Below, in pieces: positions 9,054 to 17,781 of a stretch of 46,577 bases of DNA. The DNA comes from Marinobacter sp. EhC06. Lineage in GTDB: Bacteria > Pseudomonadota > Gammaproteobacteria > Pseudomonadales > Oleiphilaceae. The notes under the pieces are model-generated. The model had not been told where the DNA came from and ran no database searches. It saw nothing but the letters and a program-made list of their open reading frames with translations. Each line of letters starts with the position of its first letter. The first letter of the stretch is position 1. The stretch covers positions 1-46,577 of the forward strand of contig NZ_LXYO01000009.1 of NCBI RefSeq assembly GCF_001650915.1, in the 5' to 3' direction. Both the position numbers and the translations under genes were made by a program.

Positions 9054-10715
9054 ATGGAAAAGCAAAATACAACAAGCATAGTCGACCAACGCGTGGATGA
9101 GTTGATCGCACTTTATTCTGGGCCGTCACGGGCCGCAGCGGGCCTGCTGTGCGACGACCACCCGATTAATGACCTCGCATTCCGTATCATCCGTGAAGAT
9201 TTTTCAACAAAAGCGATTACATTCGGTGAACTCCGTACTCGCTCAGAAAAATTAGCACAGGCCCTTTATTCAGAAGGGTTTCGGTCGGGCGATCGGATAG
9301 CGACATTGATGGGCAAAAGCCAGGAATACCTTGAAACTATTCTGGCAATCTGGCGCTTGGGCGCCGTTCATGTTCCGCTTTTTACAGCGTTTGCCGGACC
9401 AGCCATTGAAATGCGCCTGACCTCAAGCGGCGCTAAAGTGGTGTTTAGCGATGCAGTTCACCTGGACAAACTGAAGCAAATCCGTGCGTCCGGGCAAGGC
9501 GAGAACTGGGTTGTCGTATCAAGCGAAAAAGTTGGCGATGCTGACTTCCGTTTTGAAGACTTGATGGCCAAGGGGCGACCTGGCTACGCGCCCTATGTCG
9601 GAAATGGTGATACCACCTTTATCGAAATATACACGTCTGGAACCACTGGCACACCAAAAGGCGTACCAGTACCCATAAAGGCGTTGGCATCATTTCAGGC
9701 CTACGCCGAATTTGGATTGAACGTTCGTCCGGACGATGTCTTCTGGAATGCGGCGGATCCCGGGTGGGGGTACGGTCTTTACTTCGGGATCCTTGCCGTA
9801 CTTACCACAGGCGTTGCAGGACTGCTCTATACGGGTAAGTTCTCTCCGGAGGCTACTTTCAAGATCTTGGAGCAGGAAAAGGTTACCAACTTTACTGCTG
9901 CGCCAACGGTCTATCGGTCACTCAGAACCTTTGAAGGCCAAACTCCGTCTATCCGACTACGCTGTGCATCCGCTGCTGGAGAGCCACTGACTCCTGACGT
10001 TAATCGGTGGGCGCCGGAAGCGCTTGGAGTGGAAGTGCATGACCATTTCGGGCAGACGGAGGCGGGCATGATCGTAAACAACCATCATCATCCCGAATTG
10101 CGCGAACCAATTCGCCCCGGATCCATGGGGCGGCCGATGCCTGGATGGAGCGCTGCCATCCTCGATGAAAAAACGTTGAGACCATTGGGCCCGAATCAAC
10201 CAGGTCTGCTTGCTTTCGATTTGTCGAAGAGTCCTATGGCCTGGTTTGAAGGTTATATCGATGCGCCGAAAAAGACCGCAGAACGTCTCACCCCCGACGG
10301 CAAGTGGTATCTCACTGGCGATATCGCCAGAGTCGACGAAGATGGGATGTATTATTTTTCGTCCCGTGATGATGACGTCATTATCATGGCTGGGTATCGG
10401 ATCGGGCCGTTTGAAGTGGAGTCGGTACTGGTCACTCACCCAGCAGTGGTGGAGTGTGCGGTAATCGCACTCCCTGACGAACTCAGAGGGCAGGTTCTAG
10501 AAGCAGTTGTAGCTCTGGCGGATGACGTCGTACCCAGCGATGAACTAACGCAAGAGTTGCAGGCGAAGGTGAAAAAAGAATATGCCGCTCACGCCTATCC
10601 ACGCCGCATTCATTACAAGTCTGTGTTGCCTAAGACACCCTCTGGAAAAGTTCAAAGATTCCGTCTGCGTCAGGAGCTGACTGAAGAGGAAAGGAATGAA
10701 GGAGCTCAGGCATGA
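9054..10715 (+). CDS. Acyl-CoA synthetase (AMP-forming)
   Basis: A 553-residue ANL-superfamily ligase that activates a carboxylic acid with ATP and CoA. The P-loop motif YTSGTTGTPKG is at residues 193-203, the adenine motif appears as HDHFGQTEAG, the hinge as YLTGDIARVDEDG, and the catalytic lysine is Lys532 in TPSGKVQRF. The overall style is that of acetyl-, medium-chain- and aryl-CoA ligases; the exact acid cannot be assigned. An AGGAGA ribosome site precedes the ATG. It lies between the TRAP importer and the beta-oxidation genes and overlaps the next gene by 4 bp (ATGA), so it is translationally coupled. It would convert the imported acid to its CoA thioester in the cytoplasm. Confidence 0.93.
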   Translation: MEKQNTTSIVDQRVDELIALYSGPSRAAAGLLCDDHPINDLAFRIIREDFSTKAITFGELRTRSEKLAQALYSEGFRSGDRIATLMGKSQEYLETILAIWRLGAVHVPLFTAFAGPAIEMRLTSSGAKVVFSDAVHLDKLKQIRASGQGENWVVVSSEKVGDADFRFEDLMAKGRPGYAPYVGNGDTTFIEIYTSGTTGTPKGVPVPIKALASFQAYAEFGLNVRPDDVFWNAADPGWGYGLYFGILAVLTTGVAGLLYTGKFSPEATFKILEQEKVTNFTAAPTVYRSLRTFEGQTPSIRLRCASAAGEPLTPDVNRWAPEALGVEVHDHFGQTEAGMIVNNHHHPELREPIRPGSMGRPMPGWSAAILDEKTLRPLGPNQPGLLAFDLSKSPMAWFEGYIDAPKKTAERLTPDGKWYLTGDIARVDEDGMYYFSSRDDDVIIMAGYRIGPFEVESVLVTHPAVVECAVIALPDELRGQVLEAVVALADDVVPSDELTQELQAKVKKEYAAHAYPRRIHYKSVLPKTPSGKVQRFRLRQELTEEERNEGAQA

Positions 10716-11476
10716 GACTGGAGGGCGTGGCCGGAATCGTCACAGGCGGCGGTTCCGGATTAGGCAAAGGCGTTGCAGAGAACCTGGTTGCTTCAGGGGC
10801 AAAGGTTGTTTTGCTTGATCTCAACGAATCAAACCTAGCTGAGACGTGCATTGAGCTTGGTGAGAATGCCCTGGCGGCACTTGCCGATGTCAGGGATCCG
10901 GATGCCGTATCAAATGGTCTTGACCTCTGTGAGAAAGAGTTCGGGGATATTCGATTCGTAATTAACTGCGCTGGTGTCCCGTCGTCGGCAAAGATTGTAT
11001 CCAGAGGAGTGGCACATGATTACGAGCTTTGGAAGCGAGTCGTTGATATCAATCTCACCGGAACTTTCAATGTAATGCGTCTGGCTGCGGAGCGGATGGT
11101 TCGAAATAGCCCTGATGCAGAGACCGGTGAGCGCGGCGTCATCATAAATACGGCTTCAGTTGCCGCTTTCGATGGTCAGAGAGGTCATTCCGCGTATTCG
11201 GCAAGCAAGGCCGGAATCATTGGCCTATCGTTGCCCGTCGCGCGCGAACTGAAAGAGTTTGCTGTCAGATGTGTGGCTTTAGCTCCCGGGCTCTTTGAAA
11301 CACCGATTTTTGATGACATCCCAGAACAGGGGGTTAGCGCGCTGAAGAAATCAATGCTGTATCCCGATCGACTAGGCCGCCCATCTGAATTTGCGGCGCT
11401 TGTGCATCACGTGATCACCAATTCTTACCTTAACGCCTCCTGTATTCGGCTGGACGGCGGCGCAAGACTGAACTAA
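10712..11476 (+). CDS. SDR dehydrogenase, 3-hydroxyacyl-CoA dehydrogenase type
   Basis: A 254-residue short-chain dehydrogenase. The Rossmann glycine motif is TGGGSGLG near residue 11, the NAG-like motif is NCAG, and the catalytic pair is Tyr162-x3-Lys166 in SAYSASKAG. After it comes [15 protein letters not shown], a stretch typical of the HSD17B10-like type II 3-hydroxyacyl-CoA dehydrogenases. In this operon it would oxidise the 3-hydroxyacyl-CoA formed by the hydratase to the 3-ketoacyl-CoA that the thiolase cleaves. The start overlaps the ligase stop (ATGA), and the thiolase follows after 17 bp. Substrate chain or ring is unknown. Confidence 0.9.
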   Translation: MRLEGVAGIVTGGGSGLGKGVAENLVASGAKVVLLDLNESNLAETCIELGENALAALADVRDPDAVSNGLDLCEKEFGDIRFVINCAGVPSSAKIVSRGVAHDYELWKRVVDINLTGTFNVMRLAAERMVRNSPDAETGERGVIINTASVAAFDGQRGHSAYSASKAGIIGLSLPVARELKEFAVRCVALAPGLFETPIFDDIPEQGVSALKKSMLYPDRLGRPSEFAALVHHVITNSYLNASCIRLDGGARLN

Positions 11477-11493
11477 AGCGAGGAATCATAACG

Positions 11494-12669
11494 ATGAGAA
11501 CGGCGATATTATCGTTTGCCCGAACACCGATCGGAGGCTTGCTGGGAGAGCTGTCGACGCTTTCCGCGACAGATCTGGGCGCTCACGCGATCAACGCGGC
11601 CGTAGAGCGTGCCGGCATATCTGAGTTGAACCCCGACGGCGTCATCATGGGCTGCGTGCTCCCGGCCGGGCTAGGTCAGGCGCCGGCTCGCCAGGCGGCG
11701 TTGAGTGCCGGGCTGGGTATCGGTATGCCGGCCACCACCGTCAACAAGATGTGTGGGTCCGGGCTCCAGGCCGTCATACTTGCCCATTCGACGCTACTTT
11801 CCGGGGCCGCAGACAGCCTTGTCTGTGGAGGCATGGAAAGTATGAGCAATGCGCCATTCCTCCTGACTGATCATCGCCGGGGGAGCAAGTTCGGCCATGG
11901 TTCCCTGGTAGACAGTATGCAGAGAGATGGCCTGGAAGACGCCTATACCCGGGGTAAGTCAATGGGCGCATTTGCTGACGAGGCCGCCAAGGAGTTCGGC
12001 ATTGAGCGCCAGGAGGCCGATCAATTTGCCTGTCAGTCGCTGGCGCGTGCCCAGGAGACCGCAATGTCGGGAATACTGGCTGACGAGATCGCTCCGGTGT
12101 CTGTTACCACCAAAGCCGGCACCGTGGAAATAGACAGTGACGAGCAGCCCCGGCGTGCAAAACTGGAGGCGATTCCGAAGTTGAAACCCGCATTCTCGGA
12201 GCAGGGCCTGGTTACGCCCGGCAATGCTTCCTCCATTTCCGACGGTGCCGCGGCAATCACCTTGGCTAGCGAGCAATGGGTCCGTCAACAAAGTGGTGTC
12301 ACTCCTGCGGGCTGGATCGTTGGCCATTCTGTCTTTGCCCAAGAACCGGGGAAATTCTGCAGTTCTCCTGTAGGTGCTATTCACTCACTTCTGGATCGAC
12401 TTCAGTGGAAAGTGTCCGATGTTGCCCTGTTTGAGATCAATGAGGCATTTGCGGTGGTACCCATCATTGCCCATCGGGAACTGGGTATTGATTATGAGGT
12501 ATTAAACGTTCGCGGAGGTGCTTGCGCGCTGGGCCATCCAATTGGCGCCAGTGGAGCCCGTATTCTGACAACCCTTCTGGCGACACTTCGGCAACGTGGT
12601 GGTGGACGTGGTGTATGCGCAATCTGCCTGGGCGGCGGAGAAGCATTGGCTTTGGCGGTAGAGGTTTAA
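11494..12669 (+). CDS. Thiolase (acetyl-CoA acyltransferase)
   Basis: A 391-residue thiolase, the usual length for the biosynthetic/degradative type I and II enzymes. All catalytic residues are visible: the acyl-accepting Cys87 in NKMCGSGLQAV, His348 in CALGHPIGASG and Cys378 in CLGGGEALAL; NEAF is also present. It would cleave the 3-ketoacyl-CoA with free CoA, giving acetyl-CoA and a shortened acyl-CoA. It is preceded by a GAGGA ribosome site and followed 2 bp later by the crotonase gene, inside the same operon. The high sequence quality and complete motifs argue that it is functional. Confidence 0.95.
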   Translation: MRTAILSFARTPIGGLLGELSTLSATDLGAHAINAAVERAGISELNPDGVIMGCVLPAGLGQAPARQAALSAGLGIGMPATTVNKMCGSGLQAVILAHSTLLSGAADSLVCGGMESMSNAPFLLTDHRRGSKFGHGSLVDSMQRDGLEDAYTRGKSMGAFADEAAKEFGIERQEADQFACQSLARAQETAMSGILADEIAPVSVTTKAGTVEIDSDEQPRRAKLEAIPKLKPAFSEQGLVTPGNASSISDGAAAITLASEQWVRQQSGVTPAGWIVGHSVFAQEPGKFCSSPVGAIHSLLDRLQWKVSDVALFEINEAFAVVPIIAHRELGIDYEVLNVRGGACALGHPIGASGARILTTLLATLRQRGGGRGVCAICLGGGEALALAVEV

Positions 12670-12671
12670 CG

Positions 12672-13472
12672 ATGATGTCTCAAAAAACAGATAGCGGTTT
12701 TTTGACCCGGATTGCTCAGATAGAGGGTAACGTCGTTACCATTACGCTCTCTCGGCCAGAGTTTGCAAATGCTCTCAACGCTGAGACGCTCTCCCTTGTG
12801 CTTGAATCAATAGACGCAGCCGAAAGTGAGCCGGATGCCCGCGCCATTGTTCTCAGGGGCATGGGTAAACACTTTTGTGCGGGTGCGGATCTCCGTGAGC
12901 TCAGCGAGAATGGATCCAAGAGTGTGCGTAAATTACTGAACCTCTTTCGGGAAGCTACCCAACGCTTCGAACGATCGCATCTACTGGTGATTGGGGCGGT
13001 GCAAGGCGCTGCCCGGGCGGGCGGGCTGGAGCTACTGCTGGCCTGTGACGCAGTCGTGGCTTCAACGGATGCGACTTTAGGCGATGCACATCTGGCGAAT
13101 GGTCTCTTGCCCGGTGGCGGCTCGACGGCCCGTCTTCATCGTGTGATCGGGCGAGCGAGGGCCCGGTGGATGATACTTAGCGCGGCTGCCATCGATGCCC
13201 AGCAAGCACTGGACTGGGGAATCTGTCTTGAAGTAGTGTCCCCGGAAAGCCTGGACACTAGGGCCGTGGAGCTGGCACGTTCGATGAGTGTCGGGCATCC
13301 GGATGCGGTTCTTAGGGCAAAACGCCTACTGGCCCTGACCGATGAAGTGTCGCTCACTTCCATGCTGGAGATGGAAATCGCGACGCTGGAAGGGTTCGCA
13401 AGTTCTTCTGTTTTTCGCGACGGAGTAGGTACGTTTCTCAATCGCAAGCGCCCTGTTCCAGCGAGCGAATAA
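12672..13472 (+). CDS. Enoyl-CoA hydratase/isomerase family (crotonase) protein
   Basis: A 266-residue crotonase-fold protein. The oxyanion-hole segments are clear: HFCAGADLREL and GAARAGGLELLLACD. The first catalytic glutamate is present (Glu120), but the second, usually in a P-E-x-x-L-G motif, is replaced by His140 in LGDAHLANGLLPGGG. The fold and CoA site are intact, so it may be a hydratase with altered chemistry, an isomerase or a lyase. I start at the ATG at 12672, two bases after the thiolase stop; the longer open frame from 12522 overlaps the thiolase. In the pathway it would act on the unsaturated CoA ester before the dehydrogenase; the MaoC protein at 14462 is an alternative hydratase. 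Confidence 0.9.
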   Translation: MMSQKTDSGFLTRIAQIEGNVVTITLSRPEFANALNAETLSLVLESIDAAESEPDARAIVLRGMGKHFCAGADLRELSENGSKSVRKLLNLFREATQRFERSHLLVIGAVQGAARAGGLELLLACDAVVASTDATLGDAHLANGLLPGGGSTARLHRVIGRARARWMILSAAAIDAQQALDWGICLEVVSPESLDTRAVELARSMSVGHPDAVLRAKRLLALTDEVSLTSMLEMEIATLEGFASSSVFRDGVGTFLNRKRPVPASE

Positions 13473-13567
13473 CGACCAATGAAGGAAAAGGCCACCATGG
13501 AACGGTGGCGCCAGGTGGTATACATTCCGCTACCGGCCATCGTTCCTGAAACCAATCAGAGTATCCA

Positions 13568-14446
13568 ATGACAACCGAAGCCAACATACACGCATCTGAT
13601 TCCAAAGCCTCTGCAGCCGGAGGTCGGGTCAGTATTCACAGGCGCAAGAACAGCCGTTTCTGGCAGTGTCAGTGCAGTGTGGATGGCAAGATTCACCGGG
13701 TGAGCTCACGCACCGAGGATCTTGCAGAGGCTCAACGTTTCGCGACACTTTGGTTCGTTAAGCTTGTGGAGGCCAGTGAAAGCTCTGATTTGCCAGCGGA
13801 GCTTGCAAACGGTTCAGCGGAGCTCCCGACGGGTTCGAATCTTCCTTTTTCCGTTCCGATGCCAAACGATAAATCGGACCGTATCGTTTCCGCTGCAGTG
13901 CTTCTTGTTGCCGAAAATGGATTTCGAAACGCTCAAATGAGTGGGATAGCGGAGAAATCGGGTTTGGCATTGAGCACCTTGTACCGCTATTTCCCTTCTA
14001 AGAACGAATTGATGAGAAAGGTGGTTGCAAGGGTCGCAGGCCGGGAAGTGAATGCTGCTGCTGGTGCTTCGATGTCGGAAGGTACACCGATAATGCGTTT
14101 AGAAATTTCCGTCAGGACCTTCGCTGAGCGTGCCGTGCGTGGCTGGAGGCTTGCTCACGCTCTGGTCGCTGAGCCTGTAGACGCGGATATTGAAATGGAA
14201 CGGCTTCGTTATCGCCGCAGGCTGGAGCGTGTTTATGAAACGCTGATCAGAGAGGGAATGAATGAAGGGACAATCATTGAGCAGGACCCAGAAGTGTCAG
14301 CAGGCTGTATTGTGGGCGCGCTGTTTGAGGGCCTGGTAGGTCCGCTCGCGTTGCAGGCCGAGCTCTCCGAGAAAGAGAGAATGAAGCGTGCAGAGCGAAT
14401 TGTCACGTTCTGTATCCGCGGCGTGGTTGGTGTCGGCTCAACTTAA
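13568..14446 (+). CDS. TetR-family regulator with N-terminal integrase-arm-like domain
   Basis: A 292-residue regulator, about 90 residues longer than a usual TetR protein. Residues of about 100-150 are a standard TetR helix-turn-helix (IVSAAVLLVAENGF, then GIAEKSGLALSTLYRYFPSK), followed by an all-helical ligand domain. Residues of about 18-70 (RRKNSRFWQCQCSVDGK, then EDLAEAQRFATLW) look like the small arm-type DNA-binding domain found at the N-terminus of phage integrases. The extra domain is in frame and shows no sign of being an error. It is the penultimate gene of the catabolic operon, so it probably senses a CoA ester of the pathway and represses the operon; ACACAC-N9-GTGTGT at 5809-5829 is a candidate site. 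Confidence 0.88.
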   Translation: MTTEANIHASDSKASAAGGRVSIHRRKNSRFWQCQCSVDGKIHRVSSRTEDLAEAQRFATLWFVKLVEASESSDLPAELANGSAELPTGSNLPFSVPMPNDKSDRIVSAAVLLVAENGFRNAQMSGIAEKSGLALSTLYRYFPSKNELMRKVVARVAGREVNAAAGASMSEGTPIMRLEISVRTFAERAVRGWRLAHALVAEPVDADIEMERLRYRRRLERVYETLIREGMNEGTIIEQDPEVSAGCIVGALFEGLVGPLALQAELSEKERMKRAERIVTFCIRGVVGVGST

Positions 14447-14461
14447 AGCGGGGACATCTGT

Positions 14462-14938
14462 TTGAAGACCAGGGTGAGTACAAAGCGTTTGTTTTGGGAG
14501 GATTTTGCTGCCGGCAGTGCCTGGACCCATGGCTCTTATTTAGTAACGCAGGAAGAAATCATCCAGTTCGCTAGGAAGTATGATCCTCTGGAATTACACA
14601 CTTCCCCCGAGCGTGCACGGCACACTCCGCTGGGGGTGTTTTGCGCAAGTGGTGTTCATACATTTGGCATCGCGCAACGCCTCCTGTGTGAGGCCGTCCT
14701 GCTGCAAACAAATGTGGTAGCAGGTGGCGGTGTTGACGATTTTCGAATGAGACTGCCTGTGGTTCCAGGTGACCACTTACATCTGAAAGCGACAGTCTCA
14801 ACTGCCTGGCCTCATCGAACCAGATTGGGCGATGGATGGGTTGAGTTTCATGTCGAATTATCGCGAGCGAATGAAGAGATTGTTTTGGAATACCGATTGA
14901 CCGTACTGCTTCAACGCACCAGGTCGAAATCGATGTAA
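14462..14938 (+). CDS. MaoC-like dehydratase (hot-dog fold)
   Basis: A 158-residue protein of the MaoC/(R)-hydratase type. The N-terminal FWEDFAAGSAW and the D-x4-H catalytic motif (Asp41-PLEL-His46) are family marks, followed by ASGVHTFGIAQRLL and the VVPGDHLHLKATV strand pair. Such proteins add water to 2-enoyl-CoA, giving the (R)-3-hydroxy product, or act on related thioesters. The reading frame starts with TTG at 14462, 15 bp after the TetR stop, with GCGGGG upstream; GTG at 14474 is an alternative. As the last gene of the operon it may supply a second hydration step or the one that the atypical crotonase lacks. Confidence 0.85.
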   Translation: MKTRVSTKRLFWEDFAAGSAWTHGSYLVTQEEIIQFARKYDPLELHTSPERARHTPLGVFCASGVHTFGIAQRLLCEAVLLQTNVVAGGGVDDFRMRLPVVPGDHLHLKATVSTAWPHRTRLGDGWVEFHVELSRANEEIVLEYRLTVLLQRTRSKSM

Positions 14939-15407
14939 GCGGTTGTTCAAGTCGCTTTCTCCGGATTTTTTGGACCCATTCGGGGAAAGCGCATTTTAGG
15001 AGTCATCGGTAATCTTGTCGAAAAATAGCAGTTTTCAAAAGTAGAACCTTTCGTAAGCTAAACGCAGGGAGATTCTGCCTGAAGAAGTCACGTTTTTCAG
15101 GCAGCCTGATTTTGTTGCTCCTGAAGCAAGTATGAGCGGAAAATCGAAGCGTGGCGAACATTCTATAATCAAGTCAGACCCCATTCTGCATTGGAGTGGT
15201 GCACGCCCTCGGACTACGCCAGAAAACATGCGGTTTCACGAAGAAAACAGAAGCAACTGGAGCCGGATTTTTCCAACTCTGGGTGGACCTAATAGGGGGT
15301 CAGGGTCATGATGATGAGGTGGCGGGCAAATGCCCAAGCAATGGGTTTGAGACCACAGTCACTGGGTAATTCCGGAAGATGATACGCGCTCAAATCGATT
15401 GAATGAA
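14939..15407. other. Intergenic region at converging operon ends
   Basis: About 470 bp between the end of the plus-strand catabolic operon and the end of the minus-strand SDR gene. The hairpin at 14953-14997 is the likely terminator. Further on, GTCAGACCCC (about 15173-15182) and GGGGGTCAGGGTC (about 15296-15308) are roughly inverted copies flanking 110 bp, which may be a decayed small mobile element. No gene is seen. Confidence 0.45.
14953..14997 (+). terminator. Candidate terminator of the catabolic operon
   Basis: CGCTTTCTCCGGA and TTCGGGGAAAGCG pair at 11 of 13 positions around a T-rich loop, and the stem is followed by CATTTTA. It lies just 15 bp after the MaoC stop codon. The T-run is short, so efficiency is uncertain. 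Confidence 0.5.
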
Positions 15408-16193
15408 TTAGTGCCCTCTCAATGCCCGAGCCATAAACCGCCTCTGCAAGGACCTTGGAGTAAAACGATTAGATTGGGAGGAGATGAGGTTAAACCAACC
15501 GGGAACCACGCTCGCCCGGCCAGACTCAAGAGCCCTTATGCCAGCTTTTACGACCGGCACGGGCTCCATCATCACTCTCTTCATCGCAGGTGACACCGGT
15601 TGCTCAGCAACGGAAATGAAATCGGTGTTGGTCAGACCGGGCGACAGCACCGTCAAAGTGACTCCCGAGGTTTTAAGTTCCTCGTGCAACGATTCACCCA
15701 GAGACAGCACGTACGCTTTGCTGGCCGCATAAGCGGCATAACCCGGCGCAGCTTGGTATCCCAGTACGCTGGATACCAGCAGAATTTTCCCTGCGCCACG
15801 GCCCACCATCGACTGACCAAAGACATGGGTCAGTTCCGTCAGTGCAACAATATCGAGCTGCAGCATACACGCGAGCTTCTCGTGCGAACTCTCAAGAAAA
15901 TCGCCATGTATACCCATCCCTGCGTTGTTGATCAGGACATCGACATTGATCGGGATGGCGTCCAGCGCTTTCTTAAGCTTGGCCGCCGCACCAACGGTGC
16001 TAAGATCCGCTGGTTCTACGTGACATTCGACGCGGTGTGCTGTGGTGAGCTCATCAGCCAGCTTTTTCAGGGCGTCGATCCGTCGCGCAGTTAATACAAG
16101 GTTATAGCCTTTCTTCGCGTATTCGCGAGCAAACACCGTGCCGAGACCACTTGAGGCGCCCGTGATGAGCACCCATTGCTTGATATCTTTCAT
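15408..16193 (-). CDS. Short-chain dehydrogenase/reductase
   Basis: A 261-residue classical SDR of the DltE/YdfG-like group. The cofactor motif is TGASSGLG (residues 11-18), NNAG is at 89-92, and the catalytic Tyr155-x3-Lys159 lies in AAYAASKAY. A GGAGAA ribosome site precedes the ATG. These enzymes reduce or oxidise carbonyl or hydroxyl groups with NADP(H); the natural substrate is unknown. It is the last gene of a four-gene minus-strand unit (MFS exporter, alcohol dehydrogenase, thioesterase, SDR) divergent from an HxlR regulator. That arrangement suggests a response to a toxic aldehyde, quinone or phenolic rather than central metabolism. Confidence 0.9.
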   Translation of the reverse strand: MKDIKQWVLITGASSGLGTVFAREYAKKGYNLVLTARRIDALKKLADELTTAHRVECHVEPADLSTVGAAAKLKKALDAIPINVDVLINNAGMGIHGDFLESSHEKLACMLQLDIVALTELTHVFGQSMVGRGAGKILLVSSVLGYQAAPGYAAYAASKAYVLSLGESLHEELKTSGVTLTVLSPGLTNTDFISVAEQPVSPAMKRVMMEPVPVVKAGIRALESGRASVVPGWFNLISSQSNRFTPRSLQRRFMARALRGH

Positions 16194-16241
16194 AACGTCA
16201 GTTCTCCAGGTGTCGGTTCGAATCCAGGCAACAACCAGATT

Positions 16242-16694
16242 TCAGAATTGGCGCTCCATTACGAGCAGGGTCGACGTTGCGGACGCCAGAAGTCGGTCAT
16301 TTCCATCAACAAGACGGGCCTCTGCAAAGGCTGTGCGGCGGCCTATCGTGACCACGGAACCGATGGCTCGCACCGTACCGGTTTCGGCCGTCATCCCACG
16401 GTGGTAAGCAGTTTTGAGTTCCAGGGTCGTGTAAATCTGGTCAGCCCTGAGTTTTGAATGGACGGCACAGCCACAAGCGCTGTCGAGCAACGTTGCGGCA
16501 AATCCGCCGTGTATGCTGCCGATGGGGTTGTAGGCATGAGGGCCCGGTTCGGCTTCGAAAACAGCGTGGCCGTCATCAATTTCGACAAGACGGAACTTGA
16601 GTGTTTCGCCGATCGGTGCGCCGTTCCCGCTAGCCAGCATTGCCTGGAGTTGTTCCAGCCCGCTAAGGGTGGGATGGATATTGTTTACATTCAT
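16242..16694 (-). CDS. PaaI-type hot-dog thioesterase
   Basis: A 150-residue hot-dog-fold protein. The family signature is GSIHGGFAATLLDSACG, where the G-S-I-H-G-G loop and the aspartate form the acyl-CoA hydrolase site. It would release CoA from aromatic or medium-chain acyl-CoAs. I start at ATG 16694 because an AGGAGA sequence lies just upstream; an extension to 16739 exists but adds residues outside the fold. The SDR gene follows 48 bp downstream. The usual length for this family is 130-160 residues, so it is complete. Confidence 0.88.
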   Translation of the reverse strand: MNVNNIHPTLSGLEQLQAMLASGNGAPIGETLKFRLVEIDDGHAVFEAEPGPHAYNPIGSIHGGFAATLLDSACGCAVHSKLRADQIYTTLELKTAYHRGMTAETGTVRAIGSVVTIGRRTAFAEARLVDGNDRLLASATSTLLVMERQF

Positions 16695-16779
16695 AGAACC
16701 GTTCTCCTGAATCAATGAAAGGCCGATTTGTTTACGCACTTGCGCAACAAACTGCTCTGCGTTTTTTACACAGGCGACA

Positions 16780-17781
16780 TCAAACCATGCTGATCACAAC
16801 TTTTCCTTTTGCGTGCCCGGATTCGACATAGTTGAAAGCATCTGCAATCTCAGCGAAAGGAAACGTTCGGTCGATCACGGGGCGAATCGTCGCGTTCTCC
16901 AACAGTGGCTTTAGCTTCCCCAGTTGCTCGCCACTGGCGTGCATGAAGTGAAAGGCGTAGTGGACGTTGTGGCGCTTTGCCTTGCGTCGAATACCTGAAC
17001 TCAAGGTGCACATCACGAGTCTTAGTACCGGATTCAGTCCTTTGTTTTTCGCGAAATCCGCGTCCGGCGGCCCGGAAATGGAGATGAGGTGCCCTCCAGG
17101 TTTCAGGACCCCCACCGATTTTTCGAGCGTGGCTTTATCTTGGGTATTGATGACGACGTCATAACCGGTAAGCTTCGTCTCAAAGTGCTCGGCCCTGTAG
17201 TTCACGGCCACGTCTGCACCCAGGCTCTTCACAAGCACCTGATTGGCTGGCCCGGTGGTTGTTGCGACTTCGGCGCCCAAATGTTTTGCAAGCTGGATCG
17301 CAATGGTTCCAAACCCGCCCGAGCCGGCATGGATCAGAACTTTCTGGCCAGCTTTGACGTTGGCTCGTTCGACCAGAACCTGCCAGGCCGTGAGCCCAAC
17401 AAGCGGTATCGAAGCCGCCTCTTCCATCGTCAGATTTATTGGCTTGGGGGCAACATCGGCCTCGTTGACCGCAATGAATTCGGCGAAAGTGCCAATGTGG
17501 CCATCACGCGGTCGCCCGAAAACGGCATCACCAGTCTTGAAGCGACTGACGGATGCACCCACCTGCTCAACGACACCCGCCAGGTCATGCCCAAGAATAA
17601 AAGGGACACGGTATGGCAATATGGGCCTGAACTCTCCCGCTGCGAGTTTGATGTCCAACGGATTGACGCTGGTAGCGTGGACTTTGACGAGAATCTCATC
17701 ATGCCCGATATCCGGCATTGGCACATCGCGAATATGCCGGGCCGCCGCTTTCTTGTACTGATTGACAACGAATGCCTTCAT
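16780..17781 (-). CDS. NADP-dependent alcohol dehydrogenase / quinone oxidoreductase
   Basis: A 333-residue member of the medium-chain dehydrogenase superfamily. The N-terminal GroES-like half has GHDLAGVVEQVGASVSRFK, and the Rossmann half has VLIHAGSGGFGTIAIQLAK. The cysteine cluster that binds structural zinc in classical alcohol dehydrogenases is absent, placing it with the zinc-free quinone oxidoreductases. It probably reduces quinones or enones with NADPH. Its 5' end overlaps the 3' end of the upstream MFS gene by 83 bp in another frame. An AAGG ribosome site lies about 10 bases before the ATG. Control by the divergent HxlR protein is likely, since that family often governs quinone and aldehyde stress genes. 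Confidence 0.9.
   Translation of the reverse strand: MKAFVVNQYKKAAARHIRDVPMPDIGHDEILVKVHATSVNPLDIKLAAGEFRPILPYRVPFILGHDLAGVVEQVGASVSRFKTGDAVFGRPRDGHIGTFAEFIAVNEADVAPKPINLTMEEAASIPLVGLTAWQVLVERANVKAGQKVLIHAGSGGFGTIAIQLAKHLGAEVATTTGPANQVLVKSLGADVAVNYRAEHFETKLTGYDVVINTQDKATLEKSVGVLKPGGHLISISGPPDADFAKNKGLNPVLRLVMCTLSSGIRRKAKRHNVHYAFHFMHASGEQLGKLKPLLENATIRPVIDRTFPFAEIADAFNYVESGHAKGKVVISMV

Noticed and set aside
12522..12671. Longer N-terminus for the crotonase gene
   Set aside because: It would overlap the thiolase by 148 bp, and the extra residues are Trp- and Arg-rich with no similarity to the family.
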